A stretch of 55,593 nucleotides of DNA from Lachnospiraceae bacterium (GTDB lineage: Bacteria; Bacillota; Clostridia; Lachnospirales; Lachnospiraceae): positions 1 to 55,593 of the forward strand of contig JAFUZE010000028.1 of NCBI GenBank assembly GCA_017476765.1, given 5' to 3'. Both the position numbers and the translations under genes were made by a program. Positions 39,166 to 49,679 of this stretch are shown one piece after another; position 1 is the stretch's first letter; the number at the start of each line of letters is the position of its first letter. The notes under the pieces are model-generated. The model saw only the letters and a list, made by a program, of their open reading frames with translations. It was not told the origin of the DNA and ran no database searches.

Positions 39166-39226
39166 AAAAACCTCCTTGCCCCGGAATCCCGGAAAACAGC
39201 GCACCAAACAGAAGTCTGCCGGTATG

Positions 39227-40240
39227 CTAATTGCTCAGAATTTCCTGCTCCAAGCTGTCAAAATCGTAGGAATTCTGCTTGAACTCATTAAAACGGTTGC
39301 CCGCCGGTGCGGACTGCCTGACAGGAGTCCGTTTTTCCTGCTTGTCCTGCTTGTATCTCTGCTCGCTTGCCCGAATCTGTTCTTTTGTACGTAAGCCCTC
39401 CGCCGCCCAGCGGGATAAAATGCCGTCCGCATATTCGATGCGGTGGGAGTCGGTGGCGAGCACGGTCTTTTCGCATGCGTAGGAGATAATATCCTGTGAG
39501 AAGCCGTATTCCCGCAGCCACTTGTGGATAAATGCCGTCTCCGTATCGGTCGGCGCGCTTGTCCGTCCAAGCGACTTCAGCACCGCATAGACCGCCTTGT
39601 CGTACTTGCCTGCGTGCAGCTTTGCCTGACGAGGTGTGCGGATGCCGCTCTCTGCCCAGTTCATCGCGACCTTTTCCATATATTTCATGTCCTTTTTGCC
39701 TTTGCCGACACAATACTCGAGCAGATAGTCCATCAGCTCCGGCGAAAGCTTTACGTCATGATAAATAAACAGAAGCGATTTGAGCTCACTTTCTGACAAA
39801 AGCTTGCCGAGGTAGGTCTCCGCGATAAAACGAATCTGGGCAAATTCCTCATTGGAGGAAAACTGCTCGAGCTGCTCTGCGGTATAGACCGGCTTGACCG
39901 GGACACGCTTAGGCTGAAGCGGCACGATCTGTGCTCCGGCAGGCTTGTTTAAATCCTGCATATGTATGCCGATAATATTTTTTTGTTCATCATAATCCAG
40001 CTGTAATAAACGTACCTTTTCCCAATACTTGAGCGCTCGTATGACATCCTTCTCCGTATGGTTGAACTGATCGGCAATGTCCGAGATGCTCGTCGAGAGA
40101 TTGGCGCTCATCATGCGAAGCAAATATAAGTACACCTTCAGCTGTGCATCGTTCGCGTCCTTCATATACTCGTCAAAAAAACGATTGGGTATGACAGTAG
40201 CGTCATGACTGCTGTCACTGTAAAGGTTCAGACGTCCCAT
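39227..40240 (-). CDS. DnaD-like replication initiation protein
   Basis: Primosome protein of the DnaD/DnaB (Bacillus) type, used in helicase loading. The N-terminal winged-helix part (NRFFDEYMKDANDAQLKVYL, SDIADQFNHTEKDVIRAL) is followed by two DnaB_2-type C-terminal modules. One is around AETYLGKLLSESELKSLLFI to MEKVAMNWAESGIRT; the other is around HKWLREYGFSQDIISYACEK to SRWAAEGLRTKEQI. The ATG at 40240 gives 337 residues; an upstream in-frame start adds 15 residues and lacks a ribosome site. The downstream DnaC-like ATPase is its expected partner. Confidence 0.9.
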   Translation of the reverse strand: MGRLNLYSDSSHDATVIPNRFFDEYMKDANDAQLKVYLYLLRMMSANLSTSISDIADQFNHTEKDVIRALKYWEKVRLLQLDYDEQKNIIGIHMQDLNKPAGAQIVPLQPKRVPVKPVYTAEQLEQFSSNEEFAQIRFIAETYLGKLLSESELKSLLFIYHDVKLSPELMDYLLEYCVGKGKKDMKYMEKVAMNWAESGIRTPRQAKLHAGKYDKAVYAVLKSLGRTSAPTDTETAFIHKWLREYGFSQDIISYACEKTVLATDSHRIEYADGILSRWAAEGLRTKEQIRASEQRYKQDKQEKRTPVRQSAPAGNRFNEFKQNSYDFDSLEQEILSN

Positions 40241-40527
40241 ATATATTTCACCTAGCTTCCGCAAATCTTTCCTTAGTTTCCACAAATCTTCAAAGCAAGA
40301 AAGATTATACCATACTCCCGGAAAAAATCAAATGAAAGGGCATCCACATCAGCCCGCTCTTATTGTGAATTTCCGGTTTTGTTCTCTTGTGGAAAATGTG
40401 GAAAAGAAGTTGACATAACAAAAGATATGCCTGTTCATACTGCGCGAAATCCTTTTTTACAGAATCCATTTTTAATTGTGCGATCGATTCCTGACAAAAG
40501 TAATATTATGTTAACCGTGCTGTCCAC

Positions 40528-40560
40528 ACAAAAAAAGAGGTGCCGACACCTCTTTTTTTG
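40528..40560. terminator. Terminator after murC
   Basis: AAAAAGAGGTG and CACCTCTTTTTTT form a strong stem with a CCGA loop at about 40531-40560. It lies 20 bases beyond the murC stop on the minus strand and has T-runs on both strands. The rest of the gap (40241-40577) holds the dnaD promoter region, A+T-rich, with no gene I believe. Confidence 0.85.
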
Positions 40561-40577
40561 TGGAAATGGTGGATAAC

Positions 40578-41954
40578 TTACTGCCCGAGCAGCTTTTCCC
40601 CGATTTTTACGACATCTCCGGCCCCCATAGTTATCAACAAATCTTTTTTTTCACATTTTTCAAGTAAAAAATTTTCAATCTCATCAAAGCTCGGAAAATA
40701 GTAGCATGGCTTGCCGAGTGCAGTGATTTTTTCCTGCAGGTTTCTCGAACTGATGCCGAGCGTATCCGTTTCCCGTGCCGGGTAGATTTCCGCCAGCACA
40801 ACGATGTCTGCCAGCGAGAGCGCCGTGGCAAATTCATCGAGGAAGGTCTTTGTTCTCGTGTATGTATGCGGCTGGAAGACGCAGATCAGACGCTCATGAG
40901 GATAGTTTGCCGCCGCCTTCAGGGTCGCACTGATCTCTGTCGGATGGTGCGCATAGTCGTCGAGAATGGTCACGCCGCCGATGCTTCCCTTATACTCGAA
41001 CCGTCTGTCTGTTCCCCGAAAGTCCGACAGCGCTTCCCTGACGACAGAGCGCTCTGCGCCAAGAAGATCGGAAAGGGCGACGGCGGCAAGGGAATTGTAT
41101 ACATTGTGCTCTCCTGTCACGCCAAGCGTGATCGTTTCGCTGCTTCCTTTGGAATGGAGTGTGTAGGTCGGTCTTGCCAGTTCATCGTAGGTAATGCCGG
41201 ACGGATAATAATCGTAGGTATCCCTTGCGCCAAAGGTCACAACGCGGCACTTCAGCCCCTCGGTTATTTTGTCGATCTGAGGGATATCGCCGTTTATGAT
41301 CAGCGTACCGTCCTCTGGCAGCAGAGCGGCAAATTCGTGGAAGGAATGCAGAATATCCTCGATATCCTTGAAGAAATCCATGTGATCCTCCTCGACATTT
41401 AAGATGATGCCGATCTTCGGAAAGAAGCTTAAAAAGCTGTTTGTGTATTCGCACGCCTCCGTGACGAAGTACTGCGAACCGCCGATGCGGATGTTGCCGC
41501 CGATCGTCTTTAGCATGCCTCCGACGGAGACTGTCGGGTCTAACTGTGCGTGCATCAGAATCTCCGAGATCATAGAGGTCGTCGTCGTCTTGCCATGTGT
41601 GCCGGCAACGGCGACGGGCATGCCGTAATTTTTCATGATCTGTCCGAGCAGCTCGGCGCGCGTCATCGTCGGAATGTGCAGAGCCTTTGCGGCCACAAGC
41701 TCCGGGTTATCCTCCTTGATTGCAGCGGTATAGACAACTAAATTGATGTCGTCTGTAATATTTTCACTGCGTTGTCCATACACTACATGTATACCACGTT
41801 CGCTCAGAGAATCGGTCAGGGCGGAGCGCCTGGCATCCGAACCGCTGACGGTAAAATTCCGTTTTGCCAGAATTTCGGCAAGACCGCTCATGCTGATGCC
41901 GCCGATTCCGATGAAATAGACGTGGATTGGTTTTTCAAAATCAACTGTGTACAT
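40578..41954 (-). CDS. murC: UDP-N-acetylmuramate--L-alanine ligase
   Basis: Cytoplasmic ligase that adds L-alanine to UDP-MurNAc, the first amino acid of the peptidoglycan stem. The 458 residues show the dinucleotide-like start VYFIGIGGISMSGLAEIL, the ATP-binding loop GTHGKTTTTSMISEIL and LNVEEDHMDFF. GEHNVYNSLAAVALSDLLG and DDYAHHPTEI complete the core motifs. The ATG at 41954 follows gggaga; the longer frame adds six residues. It is monocistronic, divergent from glgC, and ends at a terminator. Confidence 0.96.
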   Translation of the reverse strand: MYTVDFEKPIHVYFIGIGGISMSGLAEILAKRNFTVSGSDARRSALTDSLSERGIHVVYGQRSENITDDINLVVYTAAIKEDNPELVAAKALHIPTMTRAELLGQIMKNYGMPVAVAGTHGKTTTTSMISEILMHAQLDPTVSVGGMLKTIGGNIRIGGSQYFVTEACEYTNSFLSFFPKIGIILNVEEDHMDFFKDIEDILHSFHEFAALLPEDGTLIINGDIPQIDKITEGLKCRVVTFGARDTYDYYPSGITYDELARPTYTLHSKGSSETITLGVTGEHNVYNSLAAVALSDLLGAERSVVREALSDFRGTDRRFEYKGSIGGVTILDDYAHHPTEISATLKAAANYPHERLICVFQPHTYTRTKTFLDEFATALSLADIVVLAEIYPARETDTLGISSRNLQEKITALGKPCYYFPSFDEIENFLLEKCEKKDLLITMGAGDVVKIGEKLLGQ

Positions 41955-42249
41955 GATACTCTCCCAAAACAAACTTTTTTCTTATTAGTATATCCCAGTT
42001 ACGGGAAAAAATCCAACTTTTCTTAAAAAACGGGACGGTGTGCGCCGTTTATCGCTGCTCGCTCCGTGATCGGGAACTGCATCCGCAGAGAAGGGGACAA
42101 GTCCGGAATTGTGACAAAACGACAATGGAAGGAAGGGCAAAAAGGAAAAGGGGTATGCAAATTGACTAAAAAAACGCCAAAAGTCTGTCAAAATTGGTAA
42201 ATATACACACATTTTTTGGAAAATACATGAAAAATCTATGTAAATATTA

Positions 42250-42278
42250 TTCACTTTGCGGAAAGTTTGTGCTATAAT
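42250..42278 (+). promoter_or_regulatory. Promoter of glgC-glgD
   Basis: TTCACT (42250-42255) and TATAAT (42273-42278) with a 17-base spacer, about 90 bases before glgC. The rest of the ~410-base divergent murC-glgC gap also holds an imperfect inverted repeat (TTGAC..GTCAA, about 42163-42192) that could be an operator. Confidence 0.65.
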
Positions 42279-42367
42279 CAAGCTACATTGATCAGTGACG
42301 ATTTAATGACTGTAAAAGCAGGGACTTTTTACAAAGCTACATAACTACACAAGTGAGAGGTGATGAC

Positions 42368-43642
42368 ATGATTAAAAAAGAAATGATTGCCATGCTGCTA
42401 GCAGGCGGTCAGGGCAGCAGACTTGGTGTATTGACGAAAAAGGTTGCAAAACCTGCAGTCGCTTTCGGCGGGAAGTACCGGATTATTGATTTTCCGCTCA
42501 GCAACTGCATCAATTCCGCAGTTGATACAGTAGGTGTTTTGACACAATATCAGCCGCTCCGTCTGAATACGCATATCGGAATCGGTATTCCGTGGGATCT
42601 GGACCGCAACATCGGAGGCGTGACGGTATTACCGCCGTATGAGAAGAGTACAAGCAGTGAATGGTACACAGGAACGGCGAACGCAATTTATCAGAATATC
42701 GATTATATGGACAGCTTTAATCCGGAGTATGTGCTCATTTTATCCGGCGACCATATTTATAAGATGGATTACGAGGTTATGCTGGATTATCATAAGTCGA
42801 AGGGAGCAGAGGTCACGCTTGCTGCGATGCCGGTACCGATCGAGGAGGCGAAGCGCTTCGGAATCTTGATTACCGATGAGAACAGGCAGATTACGGAGTT
42901 TGAGGAGAAACCGGAAAATCCGAGAAGCAACCTCGCTTCGATGGGAATTTATATTTTTAACTGGAAGACCTTGAAGGAAGCGCTGATCGCCAATGCGAAC
43001 CAGCCTGCGCTTGACTTCGGCAAGCATGTGATTCCGTACTGCCACTCGAACGGTTCGCCGATTTTTGCGTATGAATACAACGGCTACTGGAAGGATGTGG
43101 GAACACTGCATTCCTACTGGGAGGCGAACATGGAACTGATCGATCTGGTTCCGGAGTTCAATTTGTATGAGGAGTACTGGAAGATTTATACCAAGAATGA
43201 CAGACTTCCTCCGCAGTATATCGCAGAATCCGCAGAGGTAGAGAAGAGCATCATCGGTGAGGGCTCCGAAATCTACGGAAGGGTGTACAATTCCGTCATC
43301 GGATGCGGTGTGACGATCGGCGAGGGAACCGTCGTCAGAGATTCGATTATTATGAATGACACGGTAATCGGAAAATACGGTGAAATTTATAAGGGAATTA
43401 TCGCTGAGAATGTCAGAATCGGAGACAGCGTAAAGCTGGGTGTAGGTGAAGAACGAGAGAATGAGACCGATCCGCATATTTACAACAACGGACTGGTAAC
43501 GGTAGGAGAGAGATCTTATGTACCGGCAAACGTTTCTGTCGGTAAAAATACAGTCATCTTTGGAGAGACACAGGAGGAGGATTATCCGGATCATTACCTT
43601 CCTAGTGGCAGAACTTTAATGAAGGCAGGTGATGAAGCATGA
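42368..43642 (+). CDS. glgC: Glucose-1-phosphate adenylyltransferase
   Basis: Makes ADP-glucose, the committed donor for glycogen. The 424 residues start with [20 protein letters not shown], the nucleotide-binding loop. [36 protein letters not shown] and [11 protein letters not shown] come next, and the sugar-phosphate region [12 protein letters not shown] follows. The C-terminal half is a left-handed beta-helix ([15 protein letters not shown]). The ATG at 42368 follows gagaggtg. It overlaps glgD by four bases. Confidence 0.97.
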   Translation: MIKKEMIAMLLAGGQGSRLGVLTKKVAKPAVAFGGKYRIIDFPLSNCINSAVDTVGVLTQYQPLRLNTHIGIGIPWDLDRNIGGVTVLPPYEKSTSSEWYTGTANAIYQNIDYMDSFNPEYVLILSGDHIYKMDYEVMLDYHKSKGAEVTLAAMPVPIEEAKRFGILITDENRQITEFEEKPENPRSNLASMGIYIFNWKTLKEALIANANQPALDFGKHVIPYCHSNGSPIFAYEYNGYWKDVGTLHSYWEANMELIDLVPEFNLYEEYWKIYTKNDRLPPQYIAESAEVEKSIIGEGSEIYGRVYNSVIGCGVTIGEGTVVRDSIIMNDTVIGKYGEIYKGIIAENVRIGDSVKLGVGEERENETDPHIYNNGLVTVGERSYVPANVSVGKNTVIFGETQEEDYPDHYLPSGRTLMKAGDEA

Positions 43643-44757
43643 GAGCAATAGGAATCATTTTGGCAGGTGGAAATAACCACCGGATGCAGGAGCTGTCCCA
43701 GAAACGCGCCATTGCAGCAATGCCGATCGCAGGCAGCTATCGGAGCATCGATTTTGCACTGAGCAATATGTCCAACTCCCATATTCAGAAGGTGGGTGTC
43801 TGCACGCAGTACAATGCGAGCAGCCTGAATACACATTTGAGTTCCTCAAAGTGGTGGGACTTTGGCAGAAAACAGGGAGGCCTGTTTGTTTTCACACCGG
43901 CAGTGACCAGTGACAACAGCTACTGGTACCGCGGAACCGCAGATGCGCTCTATCAGAACATTTCGTTCTTAAAGGAAAGCCATGAGCCGTATGTGGTAAT
44001 CGCTTCGGGTGACTGCGTATATAAGATGGATTTTAACAGGGTGCTGGAATACCATATCGCAAAGAAGGCAGATATTACCGTTGTGTGCAAGGACATGCCG
44101 GAGGGAACGAATTTAGACCGCTACGGCACAATCAAAATGAACGAGGAGTGCCGCATCGAGGAGTTCGAGGAGAAGCCGATCGTGGCGAAATCCAACACGG
44201 TTTCCTGCGGTATTTATGTAGTCAGAAGACGGCAGCTCATTGAGCTTTTGGAAAAATGTGCGGAAGAAGGGCTGTACGATTTCGTCAAGGATGTCCTGAT
44301 CCGTTACAAGAATTTCAAACGGATCTTCGGCTATAAGATCAAGGATTACTGGAGCAACATTGCTACGGTGGAGGATTATTTCAGAACCAATATGGACTTC
44401 TTAAAGCCGGAGGTGAGGGATTATTTCTTCAGGCAGTATCCGGATATTTATTCGAAGGAGGATGATCTGCCGCCTGCAAAATACAATGTGGGGGCACGGG
44501 TGAAAAACAGCCTGATTGCGAGCGGAACGATCGTCAACGGTGTGGTCGAGAATTCGATTATCTTTAAGAAGGCTTTTATCGGAAACAACTGCACGATTAA
44601 AAATTCCATAATTCTGAATGACGTATATATCGGTGACAATACGTATATCGAGAACTGCATCGTGGAGAGCAGGGATACGATTCGCGCAAATTCTTACCAT
44701 AAGGGAGAGGGCAAAGTGGAAATTGTGATCGAGAAAAATGAGAGGTATGTGATTTAG
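43639..44757 (+). CDS. glgD: Glucose-1-phosphate adenylyltransferase regulatory subunit GlgD
   Basis: Partner of GlgC in Firmicutes, thought to modulate a GlgC/GlgD complex rather than catalyse. The 372 residues are GlgC-like, but the nucleotide loop is altered to [20 protein letters not shown] and lacks the GGxGxRL form. The middle has [27 protein letters not shown] and [12 protein letters not shown] beta-helix end follows ([20 protein letters not shown]). The ATG at 43639 overlaps the glgC stop (ATGA), so translation is likely coupled. No other glg genes are in the window. Confidence 0.94.
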   Translation: MRAIGIILAGGNNHRMQELSQKRAIAAMPIAGSYRSIDFALSNMSNSHIQKVGVCTQYNASSLNTHLSSSKWWDFGRKQGGLFVFTPAVTSDNSYWYRGTADALYQNISFLKESHEPYVVIASGDCVYKMDFNRVLEYHIAKKADITVVCKDMPEGTNLDRYGTIKMNEECRIEEFEEKPIVAKSNTVSCGIYVVRRRQLIELLEKCAEEGLYDFVKDVLIRYKNFKRIFGYKIKDYWSNIATVEDYFRTNMDFLKPEVRDYFFRQYPDIYSKEDDLPPAKYNVGARVKNSLIASGTIVNGVVENSIIFKKAFIGNNCTIKNSIILNDVYIGDNTYIENCIVESRDTIRANSYHKGEGKVEIVIEKNERYVI

Positions 44758-44803
44758 TAATTCCGGTATTAAGATCGGGCAGGTATGACTGGGGGAAATT
44801 CAT

Positions 44804-45097
44804 ATGCAGATTACAGATGTGCGCGTACGCAAAATTACAAAGGAAGGCAAGATGAAAGCGGTTGTTTCCATCACGCTCGACGATGTGTTTGTAGTACATG
44901 ATATTAAAGTGATTGAGGGCGATAAGGGGTTATTTATCGCTATGCCGAGCAAAAAAGCAGCGGACGGCGAATTCCGCGACATTGCGCATCCGATCAATTC
45001 CGGGACGCGCGACATGATCCAGAAGACGATTCTGGATGCCTATGAAGAAGTGTTAAAACAGCCTGATTTCGAGGAGGGCGAGGGGGCACTCGTCTGA
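44804..45097 (+). CDS. spoVG: Regulatory protein SpoVG
   Basis: Small nucleic-acid-binding regulator conserved in Firmicutes; it affects sporulation, cell division and wall metabolism. The 97 residues show the core [47 protein letters not shown] and [17 protein letters not shown]. An acidic tail follows. A gggggaaa site precedes the ATG. It is 46 bases after glgD and is followed by a terminator. Confidence 0.96.
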   Translation: MQITDVRVRKITKEGKMKAVVSITLDDVFVVHDIKVIEGDKGLFIAMPSKKAADGEFRDIAHPINSGTRDMIQKTILDAYEEVLKQPDFEEGEGALV

Positions 45098-45250
45098 CGC
45101 ACGGTGTGGAAGTAATTTTCCTATCGGGCAAAGGAGTCTTGGGAGATTGTCACAAAAGGACGCAGCCGTCTTACGCATTTCGGTTCTGCGGTTTTGTGGC
45201 AGCTCTTGGGAGAAGCTCAAAACTATGGGGGTAGGTTGAGTTTTAAGAGA

Positions 45251-45278
45251 GGACGTACAGAGATGTGCGTCCTTTTTG
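45251..45278 (+). terminator. Terminator after spoVG region
   Basis: GGACGTACA (45251-45259) pairs with TGTGCGTCC (45264-45272), including one G-T pair, followed by TTTTT. It lies 150 bases after spoVG and ends that transcript. Confidence 0.75.
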
Positions 45279-45302
45279 GTGTACAAAACAGAGGCAAGGC
45301 AA

Positions 45303-45331
45303 TTGCGGAATTGGAGAGAATTGGATATAAT
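45303..45331 (+). promoter_or_regulatory. Promoter of pth-mfd
   Basis: TTGCGG (45303-45308) and TATAAT (45326-45331) with a 17-base spacer. The resulting ~120-base leader is almost entirely purine (A/G) on the coding strand from about 45350 to 45455. Confidence 0.65.
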
Positions 45332-45460
45332 ACATATGTTGGCTTACGGCAGAGAAGTAAAATAAGAAAGTGAAATGATAAAAGGCAAAATAGAAAAGAA
45401 AATAGGAATATAAGAAAGAGAGAAGAAGAAATAAGCAGAAAGGAAAAGAGACACACGGCA

Positions 45461-46021
45461 ATGATGATAATCGTAGGACTGGGCAATCCAAAGAGGGAAT
45501 ATATCGGCACAAGGCATAACATCGGTTTTATGGCAATCGACGAGCTTGCACGAAAGCATCAGATCGATGTGATCGAGAGCAAACATAAGGCACTGATCGG
45601 GAGGGGCTACATAGGAGGACAGAAGGTGATACTGGCAAAGCCGGTGACCTTTATGAACCTGAGCGGGGAGAGCGTCCGGTCACTGGTAGACTATTATAAG
45701 ATTGATGAGAAAAGCGAGCTGATTGTGCTCTACGATGATATCAGTCTCGAGCCGGGGCGGATCAGGCTGCGCAAAAAGGGCAGCGCCGGGGGGCACAACG
45801 GAATCAAGAACATCATAGCCCATTTAGGGCACGACAGCTTTCTGCGCATCAAGATCGGTGTGGGCGAGAAACCAAAGGATTACGACTTGGCTGACTATGT
45901 GCTCGGACACTTCGGCAAGGAGGAAAAGCCGGTGATGGAGGATGCGCTAAAGCGTGCCGCGGATGCGGTGGATGTCATTTTGTCAGATGGAATAGAAAAA
46001 GCGATGAATCAATATAATTAA
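45461..46021 (+). CDS. pth: Peptidyl-tRNA hydrolase
   Basis: Releases tRNA from prematurely dropped peptidyl-tRNA. The 186 residues include MIIVGLGNPKREYIGTRHNI with the catalytic His, AKPVTFMNLSGESV, VLYDDISLEPGRIRLRKKGS and the AGGHNGIKNIIAHLG loop. GVGEKPKDYDLADYVLG completes the signature. Tandem ATGs (45461 and 45464) make the exact start uncertain by one residue. It is followed by mfd, the order seen in Bacillus and many Clostridia. Confidence 0.96.
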   Translation: MMIIVGLGNPKREYIGTRHNIGFMAIDELARKHQIDVIESKHKALIGRGYIGGQKVILAKPVTFMNLSGESVRSLVDYYKIDEKSELIVLYDDISLEPGRIRLRKKGSAGGHNGIKNIIAHLGHDSFLRIKIGVGEKPKDYDLADYVLGHFGKEEKPVMEDALKRAADAVDVILSDGIEKAMNQYN

Positions 46022-46145
46022 AAAATGCCGGCAATTGTACCGTACCTGGGCTTCACTGCGCAGTGAGCCGTGAATCGTAACAAAAAAGTGACATCATATG
46101 GCAGAATAGTGCGTGGCAACGACAGGGTATGAAACAGGAGGAGCA

Positions 46146-49100
46146 GTGGAAACATTTATGCACAGTCTGCGGGAGCTCTCGGAATTCTCGCAGGCGAAGG
46201 AATTATTAAAAAAAGGAAAAACAGTGGCGATCGGCGGGTGTATTGCCGCACAGAAGCTTCATATGGCGTACGGGCTCGGCGAGGGCTTCCGCCATAAGAT
46301 TCTTGTCACCTATGATGCGATCAAAGCGAAGGAGCTGTATGAGGATTATCTGCTGTATGATAAGGATGTCATTTTGCTTGCAGCAAAGGATATGATCTTC
46401 TTTCAGGCGGATATTCACGGAAGCGAGCTGACGAGAGAACGGCTTGCCGCATACCGGAGGATTCTGGAGGGAGAGTCCCTGACGATCGTGACGACGTTCG
46501 ATGCACTCATGTCGCCGTGTATTCCGCTGTCTGTCTATGACGAGAACCAGATCTTTCTGGACAATACGGTCACGGTCGATGAGGCGGCGCTTGCCGCAAA
46601 GCTGGTAAAAATCGGTTATGAAAAGTGCCCGCAGGTGGAACGCGGGGGACAGTTCAGCATCCGGGGCGGAATTGTGGATATTTTTGATGTGACGCAGGAA
46701 AATCCGTACCGCATTGAGCTGTGGGGCGACGAGCTGGAATCGGTCCGCAGCTTTGACGTGCTCAGCCAGCGCTCGATCGAAGAATTGGACGACTGCCTCA
46801 TCTTCCCGGCAACGGAGTTTGTACTCTCTAAAAAGGAACAGGAGCAGGGACTGAAAAGGATTGAGGAGGACACAAAAAAGGTTTCCGATGCCCTCCGTGC
46901 ATCCTTTCACACGGAGGAGGCTGCACGCATCAGAGAGCAGTTTGAGATGCTGAGGGAGCAGATGACCGAGTTTGGCGCAACGGCGAATCTCGAGAGCTAT
47001 ATCCGTTATTTTTATGATGATTTAGTCAGCTTTGCAGAGCTGTTTGATGTGAGGGATACCCTTTTTCTTCTGGATGAGCCGCAACGCATCGAGGAGCGGG
47101 CGGAAGTCGTGGAGCTGGAATTTGGGGAGAGTATGTCCCACCGGATGGAGAAGGGGCTTGCTCTTGCCGGACAGGCGGATGTTCTGATCAGAAGGGAGGA
47201 GGTCTATGCCACGCTTGGACACTATGCGCTTGCAGCCTTATCCACCCTCGATACCAGAATGCCGATGCGGGGGGCAGATAACACCTTTCATATGCATGTC
47301 CGGGCAATCAGCTCCTACAACAATAGCTTCGAGGAGCTCAAAAAGGATCTTGGCAAATACAAAAAGAACAAGTATGCGATCCTGCTTCTGTGTGCTTCGA
47401 GAACGAGGGCGAAGCGTCTTGCGGGAGATTTGTTTGACGAGGGCTTTGCTGCCTTTTACAGCGATGATTTTGAGCGCGTAATAAAGCCCGGGGAAATTAT
47501 GACTGCCTACGGGAATTTGTCCGGAGGCTTTGAGTATCCGCTGATCAAGACGGCGATGATCTCGGAGAGCGACATTTTCGGAAGCCGAAAGGCAAAGAAA
47601 AAAAAGAGAAAGCAATATGAGGGGCGTAAGATTCAGGACTTTTCCGATTTGAAGGTCGGGGATTACGTCGTGCACGAGAGCCACGGACTTGGCATCTACA
47701 AGGGCATTGAGAAGGTGGAGGTTGACAAGGTCGTTAAGGATTATATGAAGATCGAGTACCGGGACGGCGGCAATCTCTATGTGCTCGCCACAGGCTTTGA
47801 TGTCATTGCCAAATATGCGTCCGCAGATGCCAGAAAGCCAAAGCTGAACAAGCTGGGCTCGAAAGACTGGGAGAAGACGAAGACCCGGGTCCGGGGTGCT
47901 GCGATGGAGGTCGCAAAGGAGCTTGTCGAGCTCTATGCGGCAAGGTCGCAGAAGAAAGGACATGAGTTTGAGAAGGACACTCTCTGGCAGAAGGAGTTCG
48001 AGGAGCTGTTCCCTTACGAGGAGACGGAGGATCAGCTGCTCGCCATCGAGGCGACGAAGGCGGATATGGAGAGCGATAAGATTATGGACCGCCTGATCTG
48101 CGGAGATGTCGGCTTCGGCAAGACCGAGATCGCGATTCGTGCTGCGTTCAAGGCAGTGCAGGACGGCAAGCAGGTCGCCTATCTCGTGCCGACGACGATT
48201 TTGGCACAGCAGATTTATGATACCTTTTGTCAGAGAATGAAAAACTATCCCGTAAGGGTAGAGCTGCTGTCGAGATTCCGCACGAGTGCGCAGCAGAAAA
48301 AGACCGTGCAGGAGCTTGCAAAGGGCAGCGTGGATATTGTCATCGGGACACACCGGCTTCTCTCCAAGGATGTCGTATTTAAGGATTTGGGACTTCTTGT
48401 CGTGGACGAGGAGCAGCGCTTCGGCGTGACGCACAAGGAGAAGATCAAACAGATGAAGCAGGATGTGGATGTGCTGACTTTGACGGCGACGCCGATTCCG
48501 CGGACGCTTCACATGAGCCTTGTCGGAATCCGTGATATGTCAGTGCTTGAGGAAGCGCCAAACGACCGTATGCCGATTCAGACCTATGTGATGGAGTACA
48601 ATGAGGAGATGGTGCGCGAAGCGATTGTCAGGGAGCTTGCGAGGGACGGGCAGGTCTACTACGTCTACAACCGCGTAAATAATATCGATGAAATAGCGAT
48701 GCGGCTGCAGGTGCTTGTGCCGCAGGCGACGGTATCCTTTGCCCACGGGCAGATGAAGGAGAGTGAGCTGGAGCGCATCATGTACGACTTTGTGAACGGT
48801 GAGATTGATGTGCTCGTGTCCACGACGATCATTGAGACCGGGATGGATATCGCGAACGTCAACACGATGATTATCCACGATTCGGACAACATGGGCTTAT
48901 CGCAGCTCTATCAGCTCCGGGGACGTGTCGGGCGGTCAAACCGGAGCGCCTACGCATTTCTGATGTATAAACGGGATAAGATGTTAAAGGAGGTCGCGGA
49001 AAAGAGACTTGCCGCAATTAAGGAGTTTACGGACTTAGGCAGCGGTTTTAAGATTGCCATGCGGGATCTGGAGATTCGCGGCGCCGGCAATCTGCTCGGG

Positions 49101-49673
49101 GCAAGGCAGCACGGACATATGGAGGCTGTCGGCTACGATCTGTACTGTAAGATGTTAAACGATGCGGTGCGGACGCTGAAAGGATATGAGCCGGAAACGG
49201 ATTTTAATACGCTGATTGACATGGACGCAGATGCCTTTATCCCTCCGGAATATATTTTGAATGAGTATCAGAAGCTAGATATCTACAAGCGCATTGCCAG
49301 TCTGGAAAACGAGGAGGAGTGCGAGGAGATGCAGGGCGAGCTGAAGGACCGGTTCGGTCAGATTCCGAAGTCGGTCACAAACCTGCTTCGCATTTCGATG
49401 ATCCGCGTGCTTGCGCACAGCCTGTATGTGGAGGAGATCAAGGGCAGGAAGGACCGGATTACGCTGCAGCTTCTCGAAACGGCACCGATCAAGGTGGAAA
49501 GTATCCCGGTGCTGCTCAATGCGTTTGCAGGCAATCTTTCCTTTGGTGCGAAAGGAGCACCGACCTTCAGCTTCAAGCTGTATCCGACCGGATATGCCGG
49601 CAGGGACGAGGAAGCATTGCTCTCGACGACGGAGAGCTTACTGAAGAAAATGAAAGAATTGCTTACGGAGTGA
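46146..49673 (+). CDS. mfd: Transcription-repair coupling factor
   Basis: ATP-driven translocase that removes RNA polymerase stalled at DNA damage and recruits UvrA. Domains in order: UvrB-like N-terminal part (ERGGQFSIRGGIVDIFDV), linker, RNA polymerase-binding domain (LKVGDYVVHESHGLGIYKGI), and helicase motor. The motor has Walker A CGDVGFGKTEIAIRAAFKA, DEEQRFGVTHKEKIK, TLTATPIPRTLHMSL, TTIIETGMDIANVNTMI and QLYQLRGRVGRSNR. A C-terminal UvrA-contact domain closes the protein. I chose the GTG at 46146 four bases after aggagg, giving 1175 residues; an in-frame start at 46113 has no ribosome site, and an ATG at 46158 is also possible. Confidence 0.96.
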   Translation: METFMHSLRELSEFSQAKELLKKGKTVAIGGCIAAQKLHMAYGLGEGFRHKILVTYDAIKAKELYEDYLLYDKDVILLAAKDMIFFQADIHGSELTRERLAAYRRILEGESLTIVTTFDALMSPCIPLSVYDENQIFLDNTVTVDEAALAAKLVKIGYEKCPQVERGGQFSIRGGIVDIFDVTQENPYRIELWGDELESVRSFDVLSQRSIEELDDCLIFPATEFVLSKKEQEQGLKRIEEDTKKVSDALRASFHTEEAARIREQFEMLREQMTEFGATANLESYIRYFYDDLVSFAELFDVRDTLFLLDEPQRIEERAEVVELEFGESMSHRMEKGLALAGQADVLIRREEVYATLGHYALAALSTLDTRMPMRGADNTFHMHVRAISSYNNSFEELKKDLGKYKKNKYAILLLCASRTRAKRLAGDLFDEGFAAFYSDDFERVIKPGEIMTAYGNLSGGFEYPLIKTAMISESDIFGSRKAKKKKRKQYEGRKIQDFSDLKVGDYVVHESHGLGIYKGIEKVEVDKVVKDYMKIEYRDGGNLYVLATGFDVIAKYASADARKPKLNKLGSKDWEKTKTRVRGAAMEVAKELVELYAARSQKKGHEFEKDTLWQKEFEELFPYEETEDQLLAIEATKADMESDKIMDRLICGDVGFGKTEIAIRAAFKAVQDGKQVAYLVPTTILAQQIYDTFCQRMKNYPVRVELLSRFRTSAQQKKTVQELAKGSVDIVIGTHRLLSKDVVFKDLGLLVVDEEQRFGVTHKEKIKQMKQDVDVLTLTATPIPRTLHMSLVGIRDMSVLEEAPNDRMPIQTYVMEYNEEMVREAIVRELARDGQVYYVYNRVNNIDEIAMRLQVLVPQATVSFAHGQMKESELERIMYDFVNGEIDVLVSTTIIETGMDIANVNTMIIHDSDNMGLSQLYQLRGRVGRSNRSAYAFLMYKRDKMLKEVAEKRLAAIKEFTDLGSGFKIAMRDLEIRGAGNLLGARQHGHMEAVGYDLYCKMLNDAVRTLKGYEPETDFNTLIDMDADAFIPPEYILNEYQKLDIYKRIASLENEEECEEMQGELKDRFGQIPKSVTNLLRISMIRVLAHSLYVEEIKGRKDRITLQLLETAPIKVESIPVLLNAFAGNLSFGAKGAPTFSFKLYPTGYAGRDEEALLSTTESLLKKMKELLTE

Positions 49674-49679
49674 TGAAGA

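Noticed and set aside
40379-40576. A 65-codon frame between the dnaD-like gene and murC
   Set aside because: It starts without a ribosome site and runs through the strong murC terminator; its C-terminus is only translation of that hairpin.
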